From NCBI GenBank assembly GCA_947380915.1, contig CANCSY010000139.1:1-7966 (forward strand): DNA of 7,966 nt, in the 5' to 3' direction. Shown here piece after piece: positions 1 through 5,298 of this stretch. A program made the position numbers and the translations under genes. This DNA is from Beijerinckiaceae bacterium (lineage in GTDB: Bacteria; Pseudomonadota; Alphaproteobacteria; Rhizobiales; Beijerinckiaceae). Positions within the stretch are counted from its first letter, which is position 1; each line of letters begins with the position of its first letter. The notes below the pieces were generated by a model. It saw only the letters and a list, made by a program, of their open reading frames with translations, had not been told where the DNA came from and made no database searches.

Positions 1-248
1 TGGTGGGCTTTGCGGCGGAGACCGAAAAAGTCATCGACCACGCGCAGGCCAAACTGGCGCGCAAGAAATGCGATCTCATCGTCGCCAATGACGTCAGTCC
101 CGCCACAGGCGTGATGGGCGGAGACGCCAACACCGTGCATCTCGTCAGCCATTCCGGCGTCGAGACCTGGCCCACCCTGCCGAAGGCCGAGGTCGCCCAA
201 CGGCTCGTCGCGCAACTGGCCGCGCTCATCGGGGAGGGCGGCGTATGA
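1..248 (+). CDS. coaBC: Phosphopantothenoylcysteine synthetase/decarboxylase, C-terminal end (partial)
   Basis: This is the last 81 codons of a bifunctional coenzyme A synthesis protein; the 5' part lies outside the window. The visible portion belongs to the CoaB half, which joins cysteine to 4'-phosphopantothenate using CTP in the cytoplasm. Counting from the first complete codon (position 3), residues 2-7 read GFAAET. They are followed by a Lys-rich stretch and then [10 protein letters not shown] (residues 23-32), a conserved CoaB pair that forms part of the nucleotide and substrate site. The ending is of normal length. The TGA stop overlaps the dut start codon in an ATGA, so translation is probably coupled. 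The GTG at position 3 is an internal valine codon, not a start. The CoaC decarboxylase half cannot be seen, so the fused CoaBC form is inferred from what is usual in bacteria. Confidence 0.9.
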   Translation, partial: VGFAAETEKVIDHAQAKLARKKCDLIVANDVSPATGVMGGDANTVHLVSHSGVETWPTLPKAEVAQRLVAQLAALIGEGGV

Positions 249-724
249 CCAGCGCTCCCGCGATCAAGGTGACGGTGGCGCGACTGCCCCATGGGGAGGG
301 CCTGCCGCTGCCCGCCTATCAGACGCCGGGCGCCGCCGGCCTTGACCTTCTCGCCGCCATCGCGCCCAACGCCAAAGTGGTGATCGAACCCGGCGCCCGC
401 GAACTCGTGCCCACGGGCCTGCGGCTGGAATTGCCTCAGGGTTTTGAAGGACGGGTGCGGCCCCGTTCGGGGCTCGCTTTGAAAAATGGCGTGACCGTGC
501 TGAATTCGCCCGGCACCATCGACAGCGATTACCGGGGGGAAGTGGCTGTGATCCTTATTAATCTCGGAAGCGAGCCCTTCGAGATCACGCGCGGCGCGCG
601 GATCGCGCAGCTGGTCGTCGCGCCGGTCACGCAGGCTTTGTTTGTCGAGGCTGCGGATCTCGCGGACACCGCGCGCGGGGCGGGTGGCTTCGGCTCCACC
701 GGCGTTGCGGGAGCGGGCGCATGA
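245..724 (+). CDS. dut: Deoxyuridine 5'-triphosphate nucleotidohydrolase (dUTPase)
   Basis: It hydrolyses dUTP to dUMP and pyrophosphate, keeping uracil out of DNA and supplying dUMP for thymidylate synthesis. The protein has 159 residues, close to the usual 150 of trimeric bacterial dUTPases. All five family motifs are present in order: GAAGLDLLA (29-37), RSGLA (74-78), [11 protein letters not shown] (90-100, with the catalytic Asp), RGARIAQLV (116-124), and the flexible C-terminal [10 protein letters not shown] (144-153) that closes over the nucleotide. A short Ala/Gly tail follows the last motif. The start ATG at 245 overlaps the coaBC stop (ATGA), and its own stop overlaps the start of the next gene in the same way. 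It therefore sits mid-operon and is probably translated by coupling. The coaBC-dut pairing is common in proteobacteria. Confidence 0.97.
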   Translation: MTSAPAIKVTVARLPHGEGLPLPAYQTPGAAGLDLLAAIAPNAKVVIEPGARELVPTGLRLELPQGFEGRVRPRSGLALKNGVTVLNSPGTIDSDYRGEVAVILINLGSEPFEITRGARIAQLVVAPVTQALFVEAADLADTARGAGGFGSTGVAGAGA

Positions 725-1167
725 TTCTGCTCTCTCGCCGCTGTCTTCTGGCCGTCGCCGCCGTGGTGGATATCGCGCTCCATGCGCGGCCCTCGCCGGT
801 CGCCGCCAAGGCTCTGGCGGCGCGGCACAATCTGCCCCCGCGCCATCTGGAGACGCTGCTGCAGGCGCTGGTGCGCGCCAATATCCTCAAGGGCGTGCGC
901 GGACCGCGCGGGGGCTATGAACTCGCCCGCGAGCGCCGCCGCATCACCATGGCCGAAATCGTGCGCGCCGCGCTCAACGAGAGCGACGAGGGCGCCGAGG
1001 GGCCGGAGTCCCGGCTCATGCTGGAGGTGATCGAGCCGCTGGCGGCTGAGGCCAGCCAGCAGTTCCTCGTGGCGCTGGAAGCGGTGAGCGTGGATGATCT
1101 CTGCAAGAAGGCCGAAGCGGGCGCAGTTTTCGGGGCGAAGGAGGCCCATTCGGATTTCACCATCTAG
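721..1167 (+). CDS. Rrf2-family transcriptional regulator (possible cysteine regulator)
   Basis: This is a 148-residue DNA-binding protein of the Rrf2 family. The N-terminal winged helix-turn-helix is clear: a family-typical start ([20 protein letters not shown]), then [20 protein letters not shown] (32-51) as the recognition region, then the wing [15 protein letters not shown] (55-69). IscR, RirA and NsrR ligate an iron-sulphur cluster through three cysteines around residues 90-106. This protein has none there; its only cysteines are C8 and C128. It is therefore probably not a cluster sensor. The gene starts at an ATGA overlap with dut and is followed by cysK after 72 bases. In Firmicutes the Rrf2 protein CymR represses cysteine genes and binds CysK, so a comparable role is a reasonable inference from this context, but it is not shown by sequence alone. 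Confidence 0.9.
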   Translation: MILLSRRCLLAVAAVVDIALHARPSPVAAKALAARHNLPPRHLETLLQALVRANILKGVRGPRGGYELARERRRITMAEIVRAALNESDEGAEGPESRLMLEVIEPLAAEASQQFLVALEAVSVDDLCKKAEAGAVFGAKEAHSDFTI

Positions 1168-1186
1168 TGAATGTTATTTTCTTTAA

Positions 1187-1207
1187 TTACCGCGCTAAAA
1201 ACGGTAA
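1187..1207. promoter_or_regulatory. Inverted repeat in the cysK upstream region, candidate operator
   Basis: TTACCG (1187-1192) and CGGTAA (1202-1207) form a perfect 6-base inverted repeat with a 9-base spacer. It lies 32 bases before the cysK start, inside an AT-rich stretch (1170-1218) that contrasts with the GC-rich flanks. A TAAACT at 1205-1210 could serve as a -10 element overlapping the right arm, with a weak TTTAAT at 1182-1187 as -35. The position suits a regulator binding site, perhaps for the adjacent Rrf2 protein. It does not match a consensus that I can assign. Confidence 0.4.
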
Positions 1208-1239
1208 ACTACAAAAATCGACCTTAGAGGGAGAGTGCG

Positions 1240-2205
1240 ATGAGCTTTGCGGACAAGAAGCCCGGCCGTGGCCGGATCTATGGCTCCATCACCGAGACGA
1301 TTGGCGATACGCCGCTGGTGCGGCTGGACCGCCTCGCCAAAGAAAAGGGCGTAAAGGCCAACCTTCTGGCGAAACTCGAATTTTTCAACCCGATCTCCAG
1401 CGTCAAGGATCGCATCGGCGTCGCCATGATCGATGCGCTGGAGGCGGCGGGCAAGATCACGCCCGGCAAGACCCATCTGGTGGAGCCCACCTCCGGCAAT
1501 ACCGGCATCGCGCTGGCCTTCGTGGCGGCGGCGCGGGGCTACAAGCTCAGCCTCGTCATGCCCGAGTCCATGTCCATCGAGCGCCGCAAGATGCTGGCGC
1601 TGCTCGGGGCCGAACTGGTGCTGACCCCGGCGGCCCAGGGCATGAAGGGCGCCATCGCCAAGGCCCAGGAAATCGTCGCCTCATCCCCTGACGCGATCAT
1701 CCCCCAGCAATTCGAAAATCCGGCCAATCCCGACATCCATCGCCGCACCACGGCGGAGGAGATCTGGAACGATACCGAGGGCGGGGTCGATTTCGTGATT
1801 TCGGGCGTGGGCACCGGCGGCACGATCACCGGCATCGGCCAGGTGCTCAAGGCCCGCAAGCCCTCCCTCAAGATGGTGGCGGTGGAGCCTGAGGACTCGC
1901 CGGTCCTCTCCGGCGGCCAACCCGGCCCCCACAAGATCCAGGGCATCGGCGCGGGCTTCGTGCCGGGGGTGCTTGACCGCTCCGTGATCGACGAAGTGGT
2001 GACCGTCGGCAACCAGACCGCTTTCGAGACCTCCCGTCATCTGGCGCGGATCGAGGGCATTCCGGTGGGCATCTCCTCGGGCGCGTCCGTGGCGGCGGCG
2101 CTGGAGATCGGGGCGCGGCCGGGCATGGAGGGCAAGAACATCGTCATCATCATCCCCTCCTTCGCCGAGCGTTATCTTTCAACGGCCCTGTTCGAGGGGC
2201 TCTGA
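1240..2205 (+). CDS. cysK: Cysteine synthase (O-acetylserine sulfhydrylase)
   Basis: This PLP enzyme makes L-cysteine from O-acetylserine and sulphide in the cytoplasm. The protein has 321 residues, normal for the family. The PLP-binding lysine is K56 in NPISSVKDR (50-58). The substrate loop TSGNTG is at 84-89, the phosphate-binding GTGGT at 191-195, [10 protein letters not shown] at 231-240, and the GISSGAS segment with the PLP-ring serine is at 278-284. It ends with [16 protein letters not shown], where many relatives have PSFGERY. The start ATG at 1240 is preceded by a purine-rich GAGGGAGAG (1227-1235) at suitable spacing. CysK is favoured over CysM by overall length and motif set, and cystathionine beta-synthase is excluded because no CBS domains follow. 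It stands alone between its own upstream region and a strong terminator, with an Rrf2 regulator just upstream. Confidence 0.96.
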   Translation: MSFADKKPGRGRIYGSITETIGDTPLVRLDRLAKEKGVKANLLAKLEFFNPISSVKDRIGVAMIDALEAAGKITPGKTHLVEPTSGNTGIALAFVAAARGYKLSLVMPESMSIERRKMLALLGAELVLTPAAQGMKGAIAKAQEIVASSPDAIIPQQFENPANPDIHRRTTAEEIWNDTEGGVDFVISGVGTGGTITGIGQVLKARKPSLKMVAVEPEDSPVLSGGQPGPHKIQGIGAGFVPGVLDRSVIDEVVTVGNQTAFETSRHLARIEGIPVGISSGASVAAALEIGARPGMEGKNIVIIIPSFAERYLSTALFEGL

Positions 2206-2227
2206 GGCTCTCCGCATATCAGTCTGC

Positions 2228-2259
2228 AAGGCCTCGGTTCGCTGGGGCCTTTTCATTTT
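2228..2259 (+). terminator. Rho-independent terminator after cysK
   Basis: Bases 2228-2237 pair with 2242-2251 in a 10-base-pair stem (two G-T pairs) closed by a TTCG tetraloop. A TTTTCATTTT tail follows directly (2250-2259). It lies 23 bases after the cysK stop. Confidence 0.85.
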
Positions 2260-2303
2260 GCGCGGGCTCCGATACGCCTTGGGGGCTGATGCGGAGGCTT
2301 CCC

Positions 2304-3071
2304 ATGAATACGATCATCGTCGAGCGCCATGACAGGGTCTGCCTCGTGCGCCTCAATCGCCCGCAGGCCCTCAACGCCCTCAATGCCGAGCTGATTGACG
2401 AATTGAATCAGGCTCTCGACGCCTTCGAGGCGGATGCGGAGCTGGGCTGCCTCGTGCTCACCGGCTCCGACAAGGCCTTCGCTGCGGGCGCCGATGTGAA
2501 GGAGATGCAGGCCAAGACCTATATGGAGGCCTATCTCGAGGACTTCATTTCCAAATGGGAGCGCCTCACCCGCACCCGCAAGCCGGTCATCGCGGCTGTG
2601 GCGGGCTTTGCGCTGGGCGGGGGCTGCGAACTCGCGATGATGTGCGACTTCATCCTCGCCGCCGACAACGCCAAATTCGGCCAGCCGGAGATCCGCATCG
2701 GCACCATTCCGGGCGCCGGCGGCACCCAGCGGCTCACCCGTTTCGTGGGCAAGTCCAAGGCCATGGAAATGTGCCTCACCGGCCGCATGATGGATGCGGC
2801 GGAGGCCGAACGCAGCGGGCTTGTTTCGCGCGTCCTGCCCCTCGCCGACCTCGTGCCCGAGGCTCTGAAGGCGGCGGCGACCATCGCCGGCTTCTCGCGG
2901 CCTGCGGTCATGATGGCCAAGGAGGCGGTGAACCGCGCCTATGAGACCACCCTTGCCGAGGGGATCCGCTTCGAGCGCCGGGTGTTCCACGCCACCTTCG
3001 CCACGCAGGACCAGAAGGAAGGCATGGCCGCCTTCGTGGAAAAGCGCCCTCCCCATTTCACCAATCTCTGA
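2304..3071 (+). CDS. Enoyl-CoA hydratase (crotonase family)
   Basis: It hydrates trans-2-enoyl-CoA to 3-hydroxyacyl-CoA, the second step of fatty-acid beta-oxidation. The protein has 255 residues from the ATG at 2304, which has a GGAGG (2293-2297) six bases upstream; an in-frame ATG at 2289 has no such site. The oxyanion-hole segments are [11 protein letters not shown] (58-68) and [10 protein letters not shown] (103-112). Both catalytic glutamates of true hydratases are present: E109 in GGGCE and E129 in FGQPEIRIG, followed by [13 protein letters not shown] (134-146). This closely resembles mitochondrial short-chain ECHS1, so hydratase activity is favoured over isomerase or other crotonase reactions. 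The next gene starts 7 bases after its stop, so the two are cotranscribed. An enoyl-CoA hydratase gene near rpsT-dnaA is a familiar arrangement in this order. Which acyl chain it prefers cannot be read from the sequence. Confidence 0.92.
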   Translation: MNTIIVERHDRVCLVRLNRPQALNALNAELIDELNQALDAFEADAELGCLVLTGSDKAFAAGADVKEMQAKTYMEAYLEDFISKWERLTRTRKPVIAAVAGFALGGGCELAMMCDFILAADNAKFGQPEIRIGTIPGAGGTQRLTRFVGKSKAMEMCLTGRMMDAAEAERSGLVSRVLPLADLVPEALKAAATIAGFSRPAVMMAKEAVNRAYETTLAEGIRFERRVFHATFATQDQKEGMAAFVEKRPPHFTNL

Positions 3072-3078
3072 GGTTTCC

Positions 3079-3957
3079 ATGACAGCCCCCATCCGTGGCG
3101 TGATCGCCGCCATCGCCACGCCCATCACCCCGGACCAGAGGCCCGACGAGGCCCGCTTTCTGAAGCTCGGCCAATACCTCCTCGACAACGGCTGCGACGC
3201 CCTGAACGTGCTGGGCACCACCGGCGAGGCGACATCCTTCGCGCTGGGCGACCGGCTCTCGCTGATGAGCGCCGCCGCAGGCAAGCTTGATCGCAAGCGC
3301 ATGATGGTGGGGACGGGCGCTGCGGCTCTCGGGGACGCCATCGTCCTGACGCGCCATGCGGCGGAGCTGGGCTTTGCGGGCGCCCTCGTGCTGCCGCCCT
3401 TCTATTACAAGGGCGTCAGCGAGGACGGCGTCTTCGCCTATGTGAGCGCCATCGTGGCGGCGACGGCGGGCACGCCTGTGCCGCTCTATCTCTATCATTA
3501 TCCGGCCCTGTCGGGCGTGCCCTATACGCCTGAGTTGGTGGGGCGGCTGATCGAGGCTTTCCCGGCCCGCATCGTGGGCCTCAAGGATTCCTCGGGCGAC
3601 CTACCCTATGAGCGCCTGCTGGCGGAGCGCCACAGGGGGTTCTCGGTCTTCCCCGCCAATGAGGCGACCTTGCTGGAGGGGCGCACGGGCCTCTTCGCGG
3701 GCTGCATTTCCGCCACCTGCAACCTCAATGCGGATCTGTGCGCCAAGGCCTGGCATGCGGGCGATGCTGACGCGCTGGCGACGGCGGTCTCCATCCGCAA
3801 GCTCTTCGATGGCAAGCCGCTGGTGGCGGGCGTGAAGGCGGGGCTGGCCCATATTCACCACGACCCCGCGATAGCCCAGCCCATGCCGCCCTTGACCGCC
3901 TGGGCGTCAGCGGAGGCCGCAGATCTGGCGGCCCGCATCGACTCTGTGCGGGCGTGA
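3079..3957 (+). CDS. DapA-superfamily aldolase/lyase, substrate unknown
   Basis: This is a class I (Schiff-base) TIM-barrel enzyme of the dihydrodipicolinate synthase / N-acetylneuraminate lyase superfamily, 292 residues. The start ATG at 3079 has a GAGG overlapping the upstream stop codon; the open frame extends further upstream but only inside the hydratase gene. The pyruvate-binding GTTGEATSF is at 46-54, the catalytic tyrosine is Y139 in LYLYHYP, and the Schiff-base lysine is K169 in GLKDSSGD (167-174). In true DapA the segment after the tyrosine reads YNVPSRTG, with an arginine that binds aspartate semialdehyde. Here it reads YHYPALSG, with leucine (L144) in the arginine's place. A lysine-pathway role is therefore unlikely, and a 2-keto-acid aldolase or dehydratase is more plausible. 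It is cotranscribed with an enoyl-CoA hydratase, which does not reveal the substrate. Confidence 0.87.
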   Translation: MTAPIRGVIAAIATPITPDQRPDEARFLKLGQYLLDNGCDALNVLGTTGEATSFALGDRLSLMSAAAGKLDRKRMMVGTGAAALGDAIVLTRHAAELGFAGALVLPPFYYKGVSEDGVFAYVSAIVAATAGTPVPLYLYHYPALSGVPYTPELVGRLIEAFPARIVGLKDSSGDLPYERLLAERHRGFSVFPANEATLLEGRTGLFAGCISATCNLNADLCAKAWHAGDADALATAVSIRKLFDGKPLVAGVKAGLAHIHHDPAIAQPMPPLTAWASAEAADLAARIDSVRA

Positions 3958-3985
3958 GTCAATTTGGCCGAGAATCTCTCGTTTG

Positions 3986-4007
3986 CGCCATTCATGGCGT
4001 TGACGCC
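3986..4007. promoter_or_regulatory. Overlapping palindromes at the rpsT -35 element
   Basis: CGCCAT (3986-3991) and ATGGCG (3994-3999) form a perfect inverted repeat with a 2-base spacer. The right arm also pairs as GGCG (3996-3999) with CGCC (4004-4007) around TTGA, the first four bases of the -35 hexamer. No T-run follows, so this is not a terminator for the upstream gene. An operator is possible but unproven. Confidence 0.35.
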
Positions 4008-4029
4008 GTGACCGGATCGCGGCTATAAG
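4000..4029 (+). promoter_or_regulatory. Sigma-70-type promoter of rpsT
   Basis: The -35 element TTGACG (4000-4005) and the -10 element TATAAG (4024-4029) are separated by 18 bases, a close match to the housekeeping consensus. Transcription would begin near 4036, giving a leader of roughly 80 bases before rpsT. It is the clearest promoter in the window. Confidence 0.8.
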
Positions 4030-4039
4030 CCACCCACTC

Positions 4040-4074
4040 GTCGAGACCCTCTTGGGGTCCGGCACGACTTTTTT
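4040..4074 (+). promoter_or_regulatory. Hairpin plus U-run in the rpsT leader, possible attenuator
   Basis: GACCC (4045-4049) pairs with GGGTC (4055-4059), and the outer GTCG (4040-4043) pairs with CGAC (4065-4068) across an uneven internal loop. Six Ts (4069-4074) follow at once. This is the shape of an intrinsic terminator, but it lies between the promoter and the gene. Attenuation is an inference; the internal loop makes it weaker than the other terminators here. Confidence 0.45.
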
Positions 4075-4077
4075 GCG

Positions 4078-4098
4078 GCTGGCCCTCGGGCGGCCAGC
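4078..4098 (+). promoter_or_regulatory. Second hairpin in the rpsT leader, next to the ribosome binding site
   Basis: GCTGGCC (4078-4084) and GGCCAGC (4092-4098) form a perfect 7-base-pair stem with a 7-base loop. It ends 6 bases before the GAGGA ribosome binding site (4105-4109). S20 is known to limit its own synthesis at the translation level in E. coli, so a feedback role is possible. Confidence 0.5.
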
Positions 4099-4113
4099 TT
4101 TACCGAGGAAATC

Positions 4114-4380
4114 ATGGCTAACACAGCTTCAGCCAAAAAGGCCGTCCGCAAGATCGAGCGCCGCACTGCGGTGAACCGCTCGCGCCGTTCGCAGATGCGC
4201 ACCTATGTCCGCAAAGTCGAGGAGGCCCTGGCTTCCGGCGACGCCACCGCCGCCCAGGCCGCTCTGCACGAGGCCGAGCCTTTGGTGATGCGCGCCTCGC
4301 AGAAGGGCATCATTCACAAGAACACCGCCTCTCGCAAAATCTCCCGCCTTACGGTGCGGGTGAAGGCTCTGGCGAAGTGA
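4114..4380 (+). CDS. rpsT: 30S ribosomal protein S20
   Basis: This is a small basic protein that binds 16S rRNA early in assembly of the 30S subunit. Its 88 residues are the usual length. The N-terminus ([23 protein letters not shown]) is the signature of the family: a short Ala/Ser/Lys lead, then a long helix rich in Arg and Lys. The conserved C-terminal half runs [22 protein letters not shown] (65-86). The ATG follows GAGGA at a 4-base spacing. The gene has its own strong promoter, a structured leader and its own terminator, so it is probably a single-gene transcript. Its place just upstream of dnaA is typical of Hyphomicrobiales. Confidence 0.97.
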   Translation: MANTASAKKAVRKIERRTAVNRSRRSQMRTYVRKVEEALASGDATAAQAALHEAEPLVMRASQKGIIHKNTASRKISRLTVRVKALAK

Positions 4381-4389
4381 TCTTCTCCC

Positions 4390-4422
4390 CCATGTGACAG
4401 ATGGTTCACATGGCCTATTTTT
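4390..4422 (+). terminator. Inverted repeat with T-run just after rpsT
   Basis: CCATGTGA (4390-4397) and TCACATGG (4406-4413) form a perfect 8-base stem with an 8-base loop, followed by CCTATTTTT. It begins 10 bases after the rpsT stop and could be a weaker first terminator before the stronger one at 4424. A protein-binding site is an alternative reading. Confidence 0.45.
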
Positions 4423-4423
4423 G

Positions 4424-4457
4424 AAGCCCGGCGCCCCCAGCGTCGGGCTTTTTCTTT
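4424..4457 (+). terminator. Rho-independent terminator of rpsT
   Basis: Bases 4424-4434 pair with 4440-4450 in an 11-base-pair stem (one G-T pair) with a CCCCA loop. The tail TTTCTTT (4451-4457) extends the TT at the end of the stem. It should end the rpsT transcript. Confidence 0.9.
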
Positions 4458-4458
4458 G

Positions 4459-4495
4459 GCGCTTGCAGGGTACAGCGAAGGGCCACAAGCGCTGT
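4459..4495. repeat. Two mutually exclusive inverted repeats after the rpsT terminator
   Basis: GCGCTTG (4459-4465) pairs with CAAGCGC (4486-4492), while ACAGCG (4472-4477) pairs with CGCTGT (4490-4495). The right arms overlap, so only one pairing can form at a time. The position directly after a strong terminator argues against a role in the rpsT transcript. Confidence 0.35.
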
Positions 4496-4590
4496 CATTA
4501 CCAGGGCGATCAAGCGAAGACTTGATTGGAACAAGAACGCGCAGAATGTTGCCCATCCGGAAACAAGATGCGCAAATGTGACGGTGAAAA

Positions 4591-4605
4591 AATTGATTCA
4601 GGGGG
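4591..4605 (+). repeat. Direct repeat copy 1 centred on a GANTC site
   Basis: AATTGATTCAGGGGG matches 13 of 15 bases with a second copy at 4769-4783. The core is GATTC, a site of the type methylated by CcrM in alphaproteobacteria. Confidence 0.45.
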
Positions 4606-4768
4606 TCAGGGCGCGAGCATAAATTATCCATCTATTTCATATGGTTATGGGTAAAGGCGGAATCTCTTGAACAGGAGGGGCGCTTGACTCGGGCTTTGGC
4701 CGACCCGGACCATGAAAACCGCATGCGGAACGATTGCGGAAGCTGTGCTGTACGTCCCCGCCAAAGTG

Positions 4769-4783
4769 AATTGAATCAGGCGG
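4769..4783 (+). repeat. Direct repeat copy 2 centred on a GANTC site
   Basis: AATTGAATCAGGCGG matches the copy at 4591-4605 in 13 of 15 bases; one of the two differences is the variable middle base of GANTC. The copies are 178 bases apart on the same strand. Confidence 0.45.
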
Positions 4784-5144
4784 TTGTCCGGGTCAATCCC
4801 TAAAAAGACCTATTTTCGGACACATTCTGACAAGGCCAAGCTCGTGGTTGGGGAATATGACGGTTGCGTGGCAGGTCCAGTGTGCTACTCGTTAACTACG
4901 GTCGCAGTGGACAACGGTTCAACGGATCCTGGTGAAAAGCGCGTCAAAACGTTTCATTCCAAGGCCTCATCAGGCTTGTCGAATGTAACGTCAGATCTCT
5001 TCAGGGTTTAGAAATCCGCAAACCTTGGCTTTAGCTTCCATAGGTCGCCTTCAGGGGCGCATCCGAAAACTTGTAACTGGTAACATTGCGGATCATTTCT
5101 GCAAATGGGGGATCTATGCTTTTCGTTGATGTCATCTCGGATTT

Positions 5145-5156
5145 GAGAGATCTCTC
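5145..5156. repeat. Perfect 12-base palindrome GAGAGATCTCTC
   Basis: This is a gapless palindrome about 140 bases before the dnaA start. It could be a regulator site in the dnaA upstream region. No known consensus is assigned. Confidence 0.4.
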
Positions 5157-5298
5157 CGCTGCGCTCCCTGTTGCGGCCTCCGCCATTTCTTCGATTTCCC
5201 TCTACACGCATCGCAAGCGGTCCTGAACCCGCGAGCCAGTGTCTGGTGAGTCCAGCGTCTGAGTTCGTTCTTGTGCGTTCGCCGCAGTCCTCTTCGGA

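Larger units (their letters stand above)
4458..5298. other. Low-GC spacer between rpsT and dnaA, no recognised gene
   Basis: About 840 bases carry no protein or RNA gene that I recognise. Hand counts give 29, 24 and 26 G+C per 60 bases for the lines starting at 4561, 4621 and 4981, against 44 per 60 for a dnaA line. Open frames here are short, with weak or non-ATG starts. The spacer contains inverted repeats (ATCAAG/CTTGAT at 4509-4526; AGGGTTT/AAACCTT at about 5003-5026 with one G-T pair), a tandem GTAAC at 5073-5077 and 5080-5084, a 12-base palindrome at 5145-5156, and five GANTC sites. It must contain the dnaA promoter, but I could not place a convincing -35/-10 pair. It may include part of a replication origin or a small RNA; neither is demonstrated. 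Confidence 0.7.

Noticed and set aside
2941..3078. Upstream extension of the DapA-like protein
   Set aside because: The extra 46 residues overlap the conserved hydratase C-terminus and lack homology; the ATG at 3079 has a ribosome binding site and fits the family start.
2253..3341. 362-codon open frame on the minus strand opposite the hydratase and aldolase genes
   Set aside because: It is a shadow of high-GC codon bias: His/Arg/Gly-rich with no recognisable domain, and both + strand genes have clear active sites and ribosome binding sites.
4390..4413. CRP/FNR-type operator (TGTGA...TCACA)
   Set aside because: The half-sites match CRP, but the spacer is 8 bases rather than 6, and the repeat is downstream of rpsT with a T-run, fitting a hairpin better.
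4314..4631. 105-codon minus-strand frame across the rpsT end
   Set aside because: It runs through both rpsT terminators and overlaps a certain gene; no domain is recognised.
4684..4712. Promoter with TTGACT as -35
   Set aside because: No acceptable -10 hexamer occurs 16-19 bases downstream.
4784..5011. 75-codon + strand frame in the rpsT-dnaA spacer starting at TTG
   Set aside because: Poor start context, no recognised domain, and codon use unlike the neighbouring genes. Treated as chance in a low-GC region.
4381..5298. Chromosomal origin oriC with DnaA-box array
   Set aside because: No perfect DnaA box was found on either strand; the best is a single 7-of-9 match at 4624 and a weak TGGTTCACA at 4402. 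In studied alphaproteobacteria the origin is often near hemE rather than dnaA.
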